Shown: positions 1-11,600, counted from the first letter of the stretch. The stretch is 64,000 bases of DNA from Caprella mutica (GCA_947561585.1 CANNZV010001188.1:62001-126000), one strand, 5' to 3'. Notes: a model not told the origin generated them from the sequence alone. Translations and numbers: made by a program.

Positions 1-461
1 TTCATAACTCAGGTGCTTTTCATAATTCATGTCCTTCATTACTCGAGTGATTCATAAGGAAAAAATTCACAACTCAGGAGTTTTACTGTATATAAACGTT
101 GCTAAGACAGGTTTCTCCTATTTGTTGCCTTTGTATGAATACTTTATATTGGATTGATTATACCTACTTCACTTACATTTTAAACAATTAAACTACAGAC
201 TTTCCTGTTCTTTGGAAAATAAGAAAGTCGGAAAATTCATGAAGTTTGCCACAAAATGATATAAATCATAGCCTCATTATTTAAAGTCATTAAAAAAATT
301 GTTTGGAGTCCAAGGGAAGCTCTTCGATTCTAACAATTGAAATCAACATTCTTTCTATAAACTGTTTATTTTCTAGTAGTATCAAGCAAAATAACATTTC
401 AAAGACATATTAAATGAAAATTCCGGAATAAATTTCATAGAAATCATAATTATCCAAAGAG
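1..461. repeat. Diverged direct repeat, left copy (about 90-410)
   Basis: No gene is seen. The segment about 90-410 resembles about 2225-2590 in the same orientation: both carry, in the same order, a TTTCTCC stretch, TTGGATT with TATACCTA, a TTCTTTGGA block, an ATGAAGTTTGCC/ATGGGGTTTGCT block followed by CAAAATGATA, and a TTGTTTGGAG block. The two copies flank the 32-bp minisatellite. The first 90 bases hold short repeats of a CATAACTCA/CATAATTCA type. Comparison was by eye, so identity is not quantified. Confidence 0.5.
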
Positions 462-1676
462 ATACTTTAGTTATAGCCATGTGATCTGGCACATTACTTT
501 AGTTATAGCCATGTGATCTGGCACATTACTTTAGTTATAGCCATGTGATCTGGTACATTACTTTAGTTATAGCCATGTGATCTGGTACATTACTTTAGTT
601 ATAGCCATGTGATCTGGCACATTACTTTAGTTATAGCCATGTGATCTGGCACATTACTTTAGTTATAGCCATGTGATCTGGTACATTACTTTAGTTATAG
701 CCATGTGATCTGGTACATTACTTTAGTTATAGCCATGTGATCTGGCACATTACTTTAGTTATAGCCATGTGATCTGGTACATTACTTTAGTTATAGCCAT
801 GTGTTCTGGTACATTACTTTAGTTATAGCCATGTGAACTGGTACATTACTTTAGTTAAAGCCATGTGATCTGGTACATTACTTTAGTTATAGCCATGTGA
901 ACTGGTACATTACTTTAGTTATAGCCATGTGTTCTGGTACATTACTTTAGTTATAGCCATGTGAACTGGTACATTACTTTAGTTATAGCCATGTGATCTG
1001 GTACATTACTTTAGTTATAGCCATGTGAACTGGTACATTACTTTAGTTAAAGCCATGTGATCTGGTACATTACTTTAGTTATAGCCATGTGAACTGGTAC
1101 ATTACTTTAGTTATAGCCATGTGAACTGGTACATTACTTTAGTTATAGCCATGTGTTCTGGTACATTACTTTAGTTATAGCCATGTGAACTGGTACATTA
1201 CTTTAGTTAAAGCCATGTGATCTGGTACATTACTTTAGTTATAGCCATGTGAACTGGTACATTACTTTAGTTAAAGCCATGTGATCTGGTACATTACTTT
1301 AGTTATAGCCATGTGAACTGGTACATTACTTTAGTTAAAGCCATGTGATCTGGTACATTACTTTAGTTATAGCCATGTGATCTGGTACATTACTTTAGTT
1401 ATAGCCATGTGATCTGGTACATTACTTTAGTTATAGCCATGTGATCTGGTACATTACTTTAGTTATAGCCATGTGATCTGGTACATTACTTTAGTTATAG
1501 CCATGTGATCTGGCACATTACTTTAGTTATAGCCATGTGATCTGGTACATTACTTTAGTTATAGCCATGTGATCTGGTACATTACTTTAGTTATAGCCAT
1601 GTGATCTGGCACATTACTTTAGTTATAGCCATGTGATCTGGTACATTACTTTAGTTATAGCCATGTGATCTGGCAC
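462..1676. repeat. 32-bp minisatellite, about 38 copies
   Basis: A head-to-tail array of a 32-bp unit that reads ACTTTAGTTATAGCCATG followed by TGATCTGGYACATT. Copies differ at few sites: GGCAC or GGTAC, GTGATC, GTGAAC or GTGTTC, and GTTATAG or GTTAAAG. The outer parts use the GTGATC form. The middle (about 800-1380) mixes GTGAAC and GTTAAAG variants, often in alternation, which suggests 64-bp higher-order units spread by unequal exchange. No open frame spans it. Confidence 0.95.
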
Positions 1677-3735
1677 ACTTATTTTGAGGGCTAAAACCTT
1701 TATTTTAAACTGTTAGAAAATGATTAAATGCCTTTGTTAATTCGACAAAAAACGGTCCTTCCTTTTAAATTACTTATCAAAGGATTTACAAATGGGATCT
1801 GTTCGCAGAATCTTGTATCGACTGACTCAGCAGTTCCGTTACTAAATTAGCTCTGTGAAAGACTGAGGTCTGAAAGAAGACTAATGTCTGCAGACCATTT
1901 CACACACTACTCTGCAATACATCAAATACAGTACACAAACCTCGTTAAAGGTACTCTCAGGCTCCGGGAAAAATAAGTTTAATATACAATGTTGTAGAAC
2001 TAAGGTCTAGGATCATTACTCTTCAAACCGCATACAATTCGGTTCAGTATAAAAAATTTGTATACTTTTAAAGTTTTTAATACTCTGTGTGCAACAATTG
2101 AATGAAACACTAATCTGACGCTGAAGAAAAAGATTGTACACTTTTTGTTTCGATTTCCAATTTGAATTTTATAAACAAACAAAGCATTTTCAGCCTTGTT
2201 TAAGATTTGAATTATTTCCTGAAATGTATAGACGTTTCTATAATAAGTTTCTCCAATTTTTTATCTTTACAGGAATATTAAACTATTGGATTATTTATAC
2301 CTAATTAGATGACATTCAAAACAAACAGTGTACATTCTTTTTCTTTGGACTGGATTTGTGGAGTTTTGATTATAAAAATGTTAAAAAGCATATAGGTATG
2401 ATTAAAAATATGCCATTTGATTTCATGGGGTTTGCTGCAAAATGATAAGAAACTGATTGATTGTAACAATAAAAAGTTTGTTTGGAGGGCAACTTAAACT
2501 TCGATTAAACAGTCTGTTTCCGCTTCATGAGTTATGGAATCAATTTCTGCAGCCTTAGCCTTACTGGAAGACAAAATAACACACATAAAATATTTAGTGG
2601 TTAGAATGAATTGTTTAAATCTATAAATCTATTTCATTTATCATTTCCTACTGTTCAAAATGTTTGTAGGAAAGTGAATGCATTATCTACGAATTAAGTA
2701 TAAGAGTTTGTCTCGGTCACCTTAATTGATATTATTGTCATTATCATACCTAGTTATTAAAAGGCTTGTGACAATATGCACCGGCATAAACTGACAATAT
2801 GCGAGCATAAATATACAATTCAGAAGAAAACTAGAACGGGCACTAATACCTTCGCCGCCGCTACCTTTTTTGGTTCATTTTGACCTTTTCTCGACCAAAC
2901 GGTTCCTGGGAATTTGCTTGAATATTTTTTCAGTTATGCGAATAACAAGATTACCATTAATTTAGGATATCAAGATTATAAATGAAAACCAGAATTTTGC
3001 GAAGGTAAATAATTAAATGTTTAAAAAAATAATTAATTGAATATCTTAAATAATTGGATGTTTAAAAGATTTAATCGAAGAAATAAAGAGAAAGAATAGC
3101 TAGAGAAAATATAAAGAGATATATTTTACTTATTATTTACTGTTAGTTTAAATAAAGAGTGAGTAAATGTTTAACATTTTTGTTCATGGCACAGTTTGTG
3201 CTAAAAAAATAAAAAAATATACAGAAAACTAAATGCAGTGAGAACTACATCATACATGCTATTTTTTTAACTGGTCGATTTATTGAGAATAATGCAGTTA
3301 CAATTATTCAATAAAAGACTCTGGCATCATGCTGCTAATTACCTATTATTTTGTTTAGATAACACTATCAAGAAAAACAAAATGCCGAGACTATCAAACA
3401 GAGTGTTAATTGTCTAAGAGGAATTATGCGAAGATCTAAAAAAAACTGTATGTGAAACTATAAATTCTTCTATGAAATCATACAGTGACTGGCTAAATAA
3501 TCTAAAATGTGCCAAAGAGTAAATATCTCACCATTAAGCCTTGCATTCAATTCATAATTCATCAAATTTTCTACTGTAATTTAACAATTAAAATTATTGA
3601 AGCCATTATTTATGTTTAAAAACATGAAATTAATTTTGCATCACATATTTTATGTCGATATTTAGTTTATTTAAAAAAAATATTCTGATTTTCGACATTA
3701 TGACACTAAATAGAGGTAAAAGGAGGTATTTTAAG
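1677..3735. other. Intergenic AT-rich sequence without a gene
   Basis: No supported coding sequence. The stretch about 1945-2060 resembles the flanks of the insertion at 59419-60089: shared blocks include CTCCGGGAAAAA/TTCCGGGAAAAA, AAGGTCTAGG and GATCATTACTCT. About 2225-2590 is the right copy of the diverged direct repeat described at 90-410. The remainder is unstructured AT-rich DNA. Confidence 0.6.
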
Positions 3736-3739
3736 ATGT

Positions 3740-4147
3740 TTTTCATGAATACCATTTTTTGTGGAAACGCTTTATTTTCGAGATATAGCACAATAAAGTT
3801 TCTGATAGGTTAGGTTGTGTTTGGGGGTCAGGAAAGGTACATTTGCAGTGTATTTTAGATATAGGCATATAGCATCACAAATACTTATATCGGGGGGCCT
3901 ACCACCTCCCGAAACCACTTGCCAGATCATTAAACAATCATGAAGTGTGCAGTATTTCAAACTAGCGGATACAGCGAACTACATTAACAGTTTCAGGTTA
4001 CTAAGATTTCATGTCACAAAAATCTAAAAGGTTAAAAAACCTTGGGTTAGTTAATGCAAATCTAATGTTATTCCTACCGGAAACTTAATTATGCTATATT
4101 TCGAAAATGAAGCATTTCCACAACAAATGGTATTCTCGATAAAAAAA
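3740..4147. mobile_element. Foldback (palindromic) element A
   Basis: The two ends are inverted copies. The left arm, from about 3746, contains GAATACCATTTTTTGTGGAA and then TTATTTTCGAGATATAGCA. The right arm (about 4092-4137) carries the reverse complement, containing TTCCACAACAAATGGTATTC. An internal block about 3925-3985 (AAACAATCATGAAGTGTGCAG, then CTAGCGGATACAGC and GAACTACATTA) is also found in foldback element B at about 5036-5094. No coding capacity is seen, so this is a non-autonomous foldback/MITE-like element of unknown superfamily. Confidence 0.65.
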
Positions 4148-4619
4148 AGTGTTAAAATATCAAAAATAGGAGGCGGACCTAAAGCACAAATTTACCAAAT
4201 ATTATATTAATCAAAATTAAAACTAAGTAAATATGCATCTTGTTCTTAAAGTTTATTTCCCCTCAAAATTGTTATTATATTGATCATAAAATTTTTGAAA
4301 ACGAATAAAGTTATCGAATTAGCATAGTAACCGTTTATTTTCTATGCAGAAAACGGAGTTGGTTCAGTACGAAACTACTAGAGTGAGTTTCTTACTAGAC
4401 CAAACCAACTTAGAACGTAACTCTGGTCTACTACGAGGTATTGCTGTAGTCAAATCGAAAATATCGTGCGCGGAAAATTGCCACTAGGAAGATTGGCCTC
4501 GGAAAAACTGCCACTGTGGGAAAATTACCTCTGGGAAAATTGCCACAGTGGGAAAACTGCCATCCGGAAAATTGCCACTGTTGAAAATTGCCACTATAAA
4601 ATATATTAACAAACTGAAA

Positions 4620-5320
4620 AAATGGATCTTTCCCATTTGACGACCGCCACCAAATTTTTGTCCGTAGATCCGAAAATCATAACCGTTTTTTGTAGAAACT
4701 AATACTTTTAGAGATATGAGGGTTTAAAGTTATTTATTTCCAATGTATTACTGAAGGATTGAGAACTTTGAAAAAACTCGTGTTTCCATTGAAATTACTC
4801 AAATATTATAGATTTTTTTACATGAAACTGTAATGTAGTTTAGTTTAGCTAGTTTGTTGTACTGCACACTTCAAGATTGATTATTGCCCGGCAGGGGGGG
4901 CTCAGAGGGCGGCACGCCCCCTTAAATACATATATTGAATATTTCCGGATTCCGTGATATTTTTCATTTATTACTTCAATACTGATATACGTGTAATGGG
5001 GGGCGTGCCGCCCCCCATACTCCCTGCCAGGTCATTCAACAATCATAAAGTATGAAGTACAACAAACTAACGGATACAACAAACTACATTACGGCCCAAA
5101 ATTGGCCCAAAAGCGTGGAAACACGAATTTTTTCAAAGTTCTCAATCTTTCAGTAATACATAGGAAATAAATAACTTTAAACCCTCATATCTCAAAAAAT
5201 ATTAGTTTCTACAAAAAATGGTTATGATTTTCGGATCCTATGGAAAAAAGGACATAGAAAAAATTAATTTAAATTAAATTTGGTAGGGGTCGGCAAATGG
5301 GAAAGATCCGAAAAAATATT
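4620..5320. mobile_element. Foldback element B, about 700 bp palindrome
   Basis: Nearly the whole segment folds on a centre near 4970. The left arm (about 4623-4910) includes GATCTTTCCCATTTG, CGAAAATCATAACC, the ATATGAGGGTTTAAAG block and a GGCACGCCCCC tract. The right arm repeats these as reverse complement (GGGGCGTGCCGCCCCCC at about 5000, CTTTAAACCCTCATAT at about 5177, GGTTATGATTTTCGGATC at about 5219, CAAATGGGAAAGATC near 5296). It shares its core with foldback element A at 3740-4147. No gene is seen. Confidence 0.75.
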
Positions 5321-5735
5321 TTAGTCTATGAAAAAAATACCAACTGAATACAAAAGTACAGGCATCCCCCGCTTTAGTTACCAAATCACGACTCAGTTTA
5401 GTTATCAAACGGTAACTAAAGCGAATAAAAGTAACAAGAAATTTATAATTGTCACTCTTTGATTTAGACCTCATTTTCTATGAGTTATAGAAAGAAAATT
5501 TATTATTAGAGTAAAACGTATATCAGCATATTAATAATAATATACAGTCTTTCATTGTTTGTGACTGTGATGAAAAAGTTTAAAGTCGTGCATTTATTAA
5601 ATGTTCTACAATCCATCCATAGCTTAACTCTCACTCAGTATAGGTGAGTAATTAATAGAAACATAGATTGCTATAATTATTGTGCTACATTTAACAAACC
5701 GAAATTTTATGCTCTATGAAATATATTCGGTAGTA

Positions 5736-6742
5736 GGGTACTAAGTTCCAAGTTATTGGTTGGTTCTACAATTTCGGACACGTCAGAATAGAGAATATTA
5801 TAATTATTATTTAACTTCTATTCTAATTGGTATTATGGATGCCAATTGAAATAAAAGTTAAACAATGATTATTGGGGTTGTGACAATATTCTCTTTGAAA
5901 TATGCTTTATATTCTCACGAAATATATTTTCATATGCTCTAAATAGATTCTTTTATGCTCTGAAATATGCTTTATATTCCTTAAAAATATGCTTTATATT
6001 CTTATTATGCTTTTTATGCTCAATTCATTAAAAGTGCTGCAATTAGATATATAAATAAGATGAGGGATATTAGCAAGTTCCTTAAATCATATTTGGATGC
6101 TAATCTCTTGTTTCGGTGTAATGGAAATCTTTGAAGAGTTTAAATAAGTTTACTTGAATCATATGGCACATGGATTCAATCTGTATATCGTCTGACCAAG
6201 TTCAGCCACAGTAATATCGGGTTATAAAACGGGTAAATTTTAAATTTAAACTAAGAAATGTTGAAAAGTTGTAGGGATAAAATAAAAAATGTTTTTTTCT
6301 AATAGTAAATTATGAAACTTTTCAATATCGAATCCTGAACAGGTTTTTCAGGTATTAACCTCAATTCGGCTTGTATGTTCCAATAATTTTGACATGTATT
6401 GTTTGGCGACGGTCTTCTGAAATACCTATATACCTACTTTTGGTTTTTTTTTGTAAATATATATTCTTTAGTTATATAGCATATCTCTGAACTGAGAAAT
6501 ATATTAGTTTCATGATTTTTTTTATATATTGGTGGAAAGGATATGTTTTATTACTTTTTAACAAAATGAATAAATTTTTAATAAAAAGAATTTGTTTTAA
6601 TAAAAAGAATATACTTTATTTAAAAAATGCTCGAGATTATATTTTTATGCTAAAAGAATATTGTTACAACCCTAATGATTATTATATAAATATTTTTAAG
6701 TGTTAGAAAATATGGAACCGTGCAATAACTCGGAACTTACCC
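5736..6742. mobile_element. TA-MITE (GGGTAAGTTCC family), interrupted
   Basis: Left end GGGTACTAAGTTCC is preceded by TA (5734-5735). Right end GGAACTTACCC is followed by TA (6743-6744). An insertion at 5873-6674 plus its 8-bp duplication splits it. Without that insertion it is about 197 bp, close to the 201 bp of the intact relative at 41103-41303, which shares ends and a TTATTTAAC/GGATRCCAAT core. TA duplication and terminal sequence fit a non-autonomous Tc1/mariner-type element. Confidence 0.75.
5873..6674. mobile_element. hAT-like element, 802 bp, 8-bp TSD
   Basis: Ends are TGGGGTTGTGACAATATTCT and, on the other strand, TAGGGTTGTAACAATATTCT. They are flanked by a perfect 8-bp duplication ATGATTAT at 5865-5872 and 6675-6682. 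Inside the left end are repeated ATATGCTTTATATTC motifs. No transposase frame is present, so it is non-autonomous. An 8-bp duplication is usual for hAT, and also for P elements, so hAT is the likelier but unproven class. A related end lies at about 55490-55592. Confidence 0.8.
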
Positions 6743-7159
6743 TAAAATGGGACATGTTGAATTTCTGACCCAATTGCTTCTAATAACCTCATCAGGATTA
6801 TAATTTTGATATTTTTTAGTTACAGCGAAATAATCACCGAAAACTGTCTCCGTTTTCTATGTCTACGAACGGTTCTTATTTCGAATCATGACTCGAAATA
6901 AGGACCACTTTTACTAAAGTGAGTTGTGCTTAAAGCGAGGCTTGCCTGTATATTAAATACTGATCAACATTGCATTCAGTACCTATGATTTTTGTGATTT
7001 TCGAAAAAAAAATTCAGCATGAATTTATATATGTACAGTGGCAATTTTCCTCAGTTTCAATTTTCCGGGTGGCAATCTTTCCACAGTGGCAATATTCCCA
7101 GTGTTTTTTTTCCCACAGTGGCAGTTTTCCCGGTGGCAATTTTACTAGCACCCAAAAAT

Positions 7160-7960
7160 ATATACAAGGGACTGGAAGAAGCAGTCAGAAAGAAAAGTGG
7201 CTCCTTGGACAAAATCACCTACCACCAGTCTGTTAGTACACAGAGAATTTTCTATACAAAGACCATCTTGCGAACAGGTTCAAGAAACAAAATTGGACAA
7301 TCAGTATTTAAAAAGTATAATATAGATGTTGGTAAGTTCAGCTTATTCAGTTCTATTCTACCTGTAATAGATTTGTCTCGATTATTCTTATACTCCATAG
7401 GATTCTCTTCACTCCTATATAGCTACTGTAAGTTTGGCGATGTTTGTGCATGGTAGATTCTGCATCATTACTTAGTTAGAGCATTTAATATTTGTATGAG
7501 TTAAACGTTCAAGAGCATAATTCTAGTGTTATCCTTTACTGCAAGTAGCGTTATAAAATTATAAATAATGGTAAAAATGAAGAAAGACCATTAATAATAC
7601 AAACTACACCAGTTCGGTGACCAAGGGACGCCACTTCTCTTCCATTCACCACAGACAGCTTCAGGATAGAACCACTGGGGGTTTAGTTAGGGTAAGTCCA
7701 AACAATCATTTTCAATAATAATGAAAACAATTTTTCTAAAATGAACCACACTGTTGACATAAAGAGGAAATTAAATACAAAGGACTACGAAGAAGCAGCA
7801 AGACAGTAAAGTAGCTCTAATACTTCAAGTGACAACATTCATGAATAAAGTAGCTATGTAAACGAACTCCATAAACGCAGTCACCAAATAATGTGACGAA
7901 AAGTGACACAAATACCAGTGATATTTAGTGGTGTTTACAATCTGAAAATCTAAACCTCTA
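7160..7960. repeat. Dispersed repeat, copies near PRIM2 3' side
   Basis: Contains ACAAGGGACTGGAAGAAGCA followed by GTCAGAAAG, and later CAAGTAGCGTTATAAAA and CTTCCATTCACCACAGACAG then CTTCAGGATAGA. The same blocks in the same order occur at 13504-14010 in PRIM2 intron 5. A shorter relative lies at 12240-12520 and fragments at about 16905-16945 and 56690-56730. A second diverged copy starts near 7768. The family is not recognised. Open frames across it are short and broken. Confidence 0.6.
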
Positions 7961-8344
7961 AGTAACATTATAATAAAAAATATTTCAATTTACAACAGTT
8001 AGCTATGGGCATATCAGAGCACCATTTCTTCTTTACTATTCAGTGCAGAAAATTTTCGAATTTTTCGGTTACAAAAATAAAAAAATTAAGATTATATAAC
8101 TATTGAATTGGTTCTCTAGTTCTTAGTTATGGAACTAGGGTAAGTTCCGAGTTATCGAACAGTTCCGCATATTCCACCAAAATTATTTTTACTCTAAATT
8201 CCCCTACCAGGCAAGAAGGATTTATTCCTGAGATATCAAGGAATAATCCAGGATTAATTCTTTTTGCCTGGGATATTTCCTCTACTATCCCAGGAATAAA
8301 TCATTCTTGAATGCGTAATACAAAACAGGTTAGGCCCATTCTAT
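7960..8344. other. Spacer with a solitary TA-MITE end
   Basis: AT-rich, no gene. About 8140-8180 carries ACTAGGGTAAGTTCCGAGTT, the terminal sequence of the TA-MITE family, without a visible partner. About 8205-8310 holds a CAGG(A/G)ATA-type inverted stretch: ATTCCTGAGATATC left and TATCCCAGGAATAA right. Confidence 0.45.
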
Positions 8345-8526
8345 GCTAGCAGATAAATGCCGCGTTTTCACCGCCCACTTTACGCCTATTCAACTAATCA
8401 CTGTTAAATGAATGGAAAGCGGTAGAAACGCTAGTATAGACTGTAAATTTGCTTTCCATTCATTTAACCGGGATTAATTGAAGAGACGTAAAGTGGGCGG
8501 TGAAAACGCGGCGTTTTAATTGCTAG
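8345..8526. mobile_element. Foldback MITE with about 70-bp arms, downstream of PRIM2
   Basis: The left arm reads CTAGCAGATAAATGCCGCG then TTTTCACCGCCCACTTTACG, ending in AAATGAATGGAAAGC. The right arm is its reverse complement, starting GCTTTCCATTCATTT and ending AACGCGGCGTTTTAATTGCTAG. A short loop of about 45 bp separates them. No coding sequence and no clear target duplication are seen. It lies about 135 bp beyond the PRIM2 stop codon in the gene's direction, at the far edge of the 28-bp array. Confidence 0.8.
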
Positions 8527-8550
8527 TTGGCATTAGTCTCTTGCTAGCAT

Positions 8551-8695
8551 TCTCTGTTGCTGGCAGAGTATTCCGTTTATTCTTTTGCTGGCAGAGTATT
8601 CTGTTTATTCTTTTGCTGGCAGGGTATTCTGTTTATTCTTTTGCTGGCAGAGTATTCTGTTTATTCTTTTGCTGGCAGGGTATTCTCCAGGTTAT
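8551..8695 (-). repeat. 28-bp tandem repeat containing PRIM2 stop and poly(A) signals
   Basis: About five copies of a 28-bp unit (GCAGAGTATTCTGTTTATTC then TTTTGCTG on the plus strand) start near 8561, 8589, 8617, 8645 and 8673. On the minus strand each full unit contains AATAAA. The copy entered first by PRIM2 transcription supplies codons for the last residues (ending PAKE) and the TAA stop at 8663-8661, which overlaps its AATAAA (8665-8660). Further AATAAA copies follow every 28 bp. The last plus-strand copy is degenerate and merges into the coding exon. Confidence 0.85.
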
Positions 8696-11600
8696 TCTGT
8701 TTGTTGTGTCTCTCTATGCTCTCATCTATCATTGCAAAGTCATTGTCAAACTCGTCATCGAACTCGAAATCTTGGGAGGCTTTAGCAGTCTCTTCACCAG
8801 AACTCTTGTTAGGGGTTTGAGAACTCATTTGCTGGGAGTTCTGAGAGAAAGGGAGGACACTCCTCCTAGTCTTGATGTCTGCTTTCGGAACTGAAAATTA
8901 AAAAGAAGAATATTGTAAAAAGCGAAAGTTGAAACTTTGATGGTGAGAAAAGTAGTGATGGAACTACAGGGTGCCTCAGCAGAGTGTGGACAAATAAAAT
9001 TTAAGTTGATGGTCAATTAGATGGTCAATTAGAAAAACTCTGAAGCCAAATGAAAGAGAAAAGCATTTTTTTAATAATATGCAATGGTTGTTCTACATAT
9101 CCAAACAAGGGATGATCTGATCACATGTGGCACGCACAGTTTCAGCGTCAATTTCTGCCCATGATTTGGTCAGTCTTTGCTTTAGAACAGCCACACTTGA
9201 ATAGGAAATAGCGCAGGTTTTCTGTTCCAAGATGAACCATATACCAAAGTGCTTTGGCTTCAAATTAGGAGAAGTAAAGGTCATAACACATTTAGCCAAA
9301 CAGACTTGAAATTGTTTTTCATCAGTACTGGAACTGACTAGTCAGTCTGGCTGTGTGAGAGGTTGCCCCATCCTGATGAAGCGTAATTCTTTCATTTCGA
9401 GTGACTCACATCACCAAAGGAGCAAATTTATCCTTTAACATATTCAGATAAACATGTTGGTTAATTTTCACAGCAGCATCAATGAAAATCAAAATGGTCT
9501 TGAGACCTGTGGATGTTACCCCTGCCTAAACCATTATTGAAGCTAGATTTGGTATCTTGAATGAAATTCAACATCCAAGAGGCACTGAATCTTTGGATTT
9601 AATCCAAATCCGATCATTTTGGTTGTTTTGAATGGCTTTTCACAGAGAAAACATTCTCGTCTGTTCAGAAAACTTGCAGCTTCGTGCCGTCAATGAGCTC
9701 ACTCAGAAAAATCTTCGATCTTTTGAGTGTTTTCTTCTCTGTGACTAGAGACAGAATTTGTCGCTTGATAAATTTGTTAGGCTTGACCGCAAGAATTTTC
9801 ACCAGCACACTCTTGTGGTTGAGCGGCGAATATGTGGCTCTTATGCAAGTTCTCCAGCGATTCTTTCAGGGTTTCATCTCAATTTTTCTCTGATGTACTT
9901 ACTGAATTTCTCGTTCTTAAAGACCTCTCTGAGGTGCTTCTGACGTTTGGAAAGCAGCTACTAGTCTCTCTGAACATTTCTATCACCCGAGCAGCTCGCA
10001 TGTTCCATTCATCTCCCGAAAAAAATCAGAGGCAGACAGTCCCTTTCGGCAATGCATTTTGATACTATCATAAGTTTCCAACATCCATTATTTGAGATAT
10101 TAATAGATTATTTCTAATCTAGGATGAAAACACCTTAAATCTGTAATAAAAACTGGTTATTCAGTAGTCGGGAAAAAGTTTGGAAATTAAAAATAAACTT
10201 TAGTCCACACTAGGTTTGGCAATCCTGTCTAAATAAATTATTCAAAAGAATTGATTTAATGATAAAAAAGACAATCAAATAGAAAAAACATAGTACCAAA
10301 AATATCATAGCTACTACAATAAGTTAATAAGATACACCACTCTCGCAAATTTCTTTTTGTCTGCCATCTTTGTTTCAAAGTGGTATACAGAATATATTGT
10401 AAAGACAATCCAGATATGTTGGGTGCGTGACTTCATAATAGTATAACTCTAAAATAGTATTTTAGATAATTGAAGAGCGTAAAATTAATAAAACTATTTA
10501 TAGAATGATATAATATAAAAGTTATCGATTTATTCAATTATTTAATCTACTGAATCCCCAATTTTTCCATCCATGTCACACATCAAACCAGGAACTAGTT
10601 ATTTTACAAGAGTTTACGCTCAAATCTATAGTTTTCTTTGAATAATCGTAAGAAAACTTTTCAAGGGTAGCTATTTAGTTCTTCTCTACTCTATGTCAAA
10701 TAAATAGAAGCTACAGGCCAGGCAAAACACTTTGCAAAAAAGAGATAAATTAAATCAGAAACATTGATAACTAATGAAATATTACATATTTTTAATTATC
10801 TATAGCTAATGTGTAGCTAGCTATTTATAAATAAAGATAAAGTTGACAACTGTTGCATGAGTTATGATCTAATTTTATTAACAAATGTATTATCAATTAA
10901 TTTAAATACCCGATTAAAATTTCAATAGGTTTATTATTAAAAAATAACATCAAAAATTCAAAATACAACTTAAAATCACTCTCAGTTAATTTCCTCTTCT
11001 GTAAAGACTTCATCCTTCTTGTTTCTAATGGAAAGATATTGCCTTTAAAAGAAATTAAAGACTCACCGGCAGGTTTCATCTCCCCAGTTGCCAGTTTTCT
11101 GCTCTCCTCCACGTACTGGTTGGGATGGTTAATGCCCGCCTCTAGGGGTGCCTTGTGTACACTCTCCCAGTACTTCTGACAGGCTATCTGGTAGTGGCCT
11201 TTGCTTGACAGATCTACGATGTCACCAGCAACTGTCAGGGGAAAGAGAGTTAAACCACCAGGTGAAAAAGTCCTTTATTTCCATAGAAAAAAGCTATAAA
11301 CATTATTTTTCAGAGAGAAATTAAAGAATTTAATGTATTAGATTGGGCTTAAGTGTAAACTTTGTTAGCATTGAACACCCTTAAATGTAATTAATGAAAT
11401 CAAATTTTCAGTCACACGAATAGATCTAGGGTGAGTTACGAATTATTGGTCGGTTCCACACGTTCGGTCATAAAAAGACTATATAATCTTTTTTTTTGAC
11501 CGAAAATGTGGAGCCGACCGATAATACGTAACTTACCCTAGTTCTATTTATGGGGCTGAATACCATCACCAATCACATGAAAGAGGCTAAAGAGTCACCA

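Larger units (their letters stand above)
4468..7165. mobile_element. Inverted-terminal element with repeat-built TIRs
   Basis: The termini (about 4468-4610 and 7036-7165) are long inverted repeats, each made of 6-8 degenerate copies of a unit like GGAAAATTGCCACTGTGG. The outermost unit on both sides is preceded by GTGC (TCGTGCGCGG left; GGGTGCTAGT on the reverse strand right). Between them lie foldback element B and an interrupted TA-MITE. No transposase was recognised. Repeat-built TIRs can be transposase-binding arrays. Single-element status is an inference from the paired, inward-facing arrays, because no target duplication was confirmed. Confidence 0.55.

Noticed and set aside
462..1676. 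CRISPR-like array
   Set aside because: Units are contiguous 32-bp monomers with no unique spacers, in a eukaryotic setting.
8520..9016. Plus-strand frames over the 28-bp array and PRIM2 last exon
   Set aside because: They are shadows of the PRIM2 terminal exon and of the tandem repeat.
10897..11112. Read-through end of PRIM2 after exon 9
   Set aside because: A strong GTGAGT donor is in place, and a phase-matched acidic tail exon exists at 8890-8661. A short alternative acceptor at about 10988 would give only a few residues.
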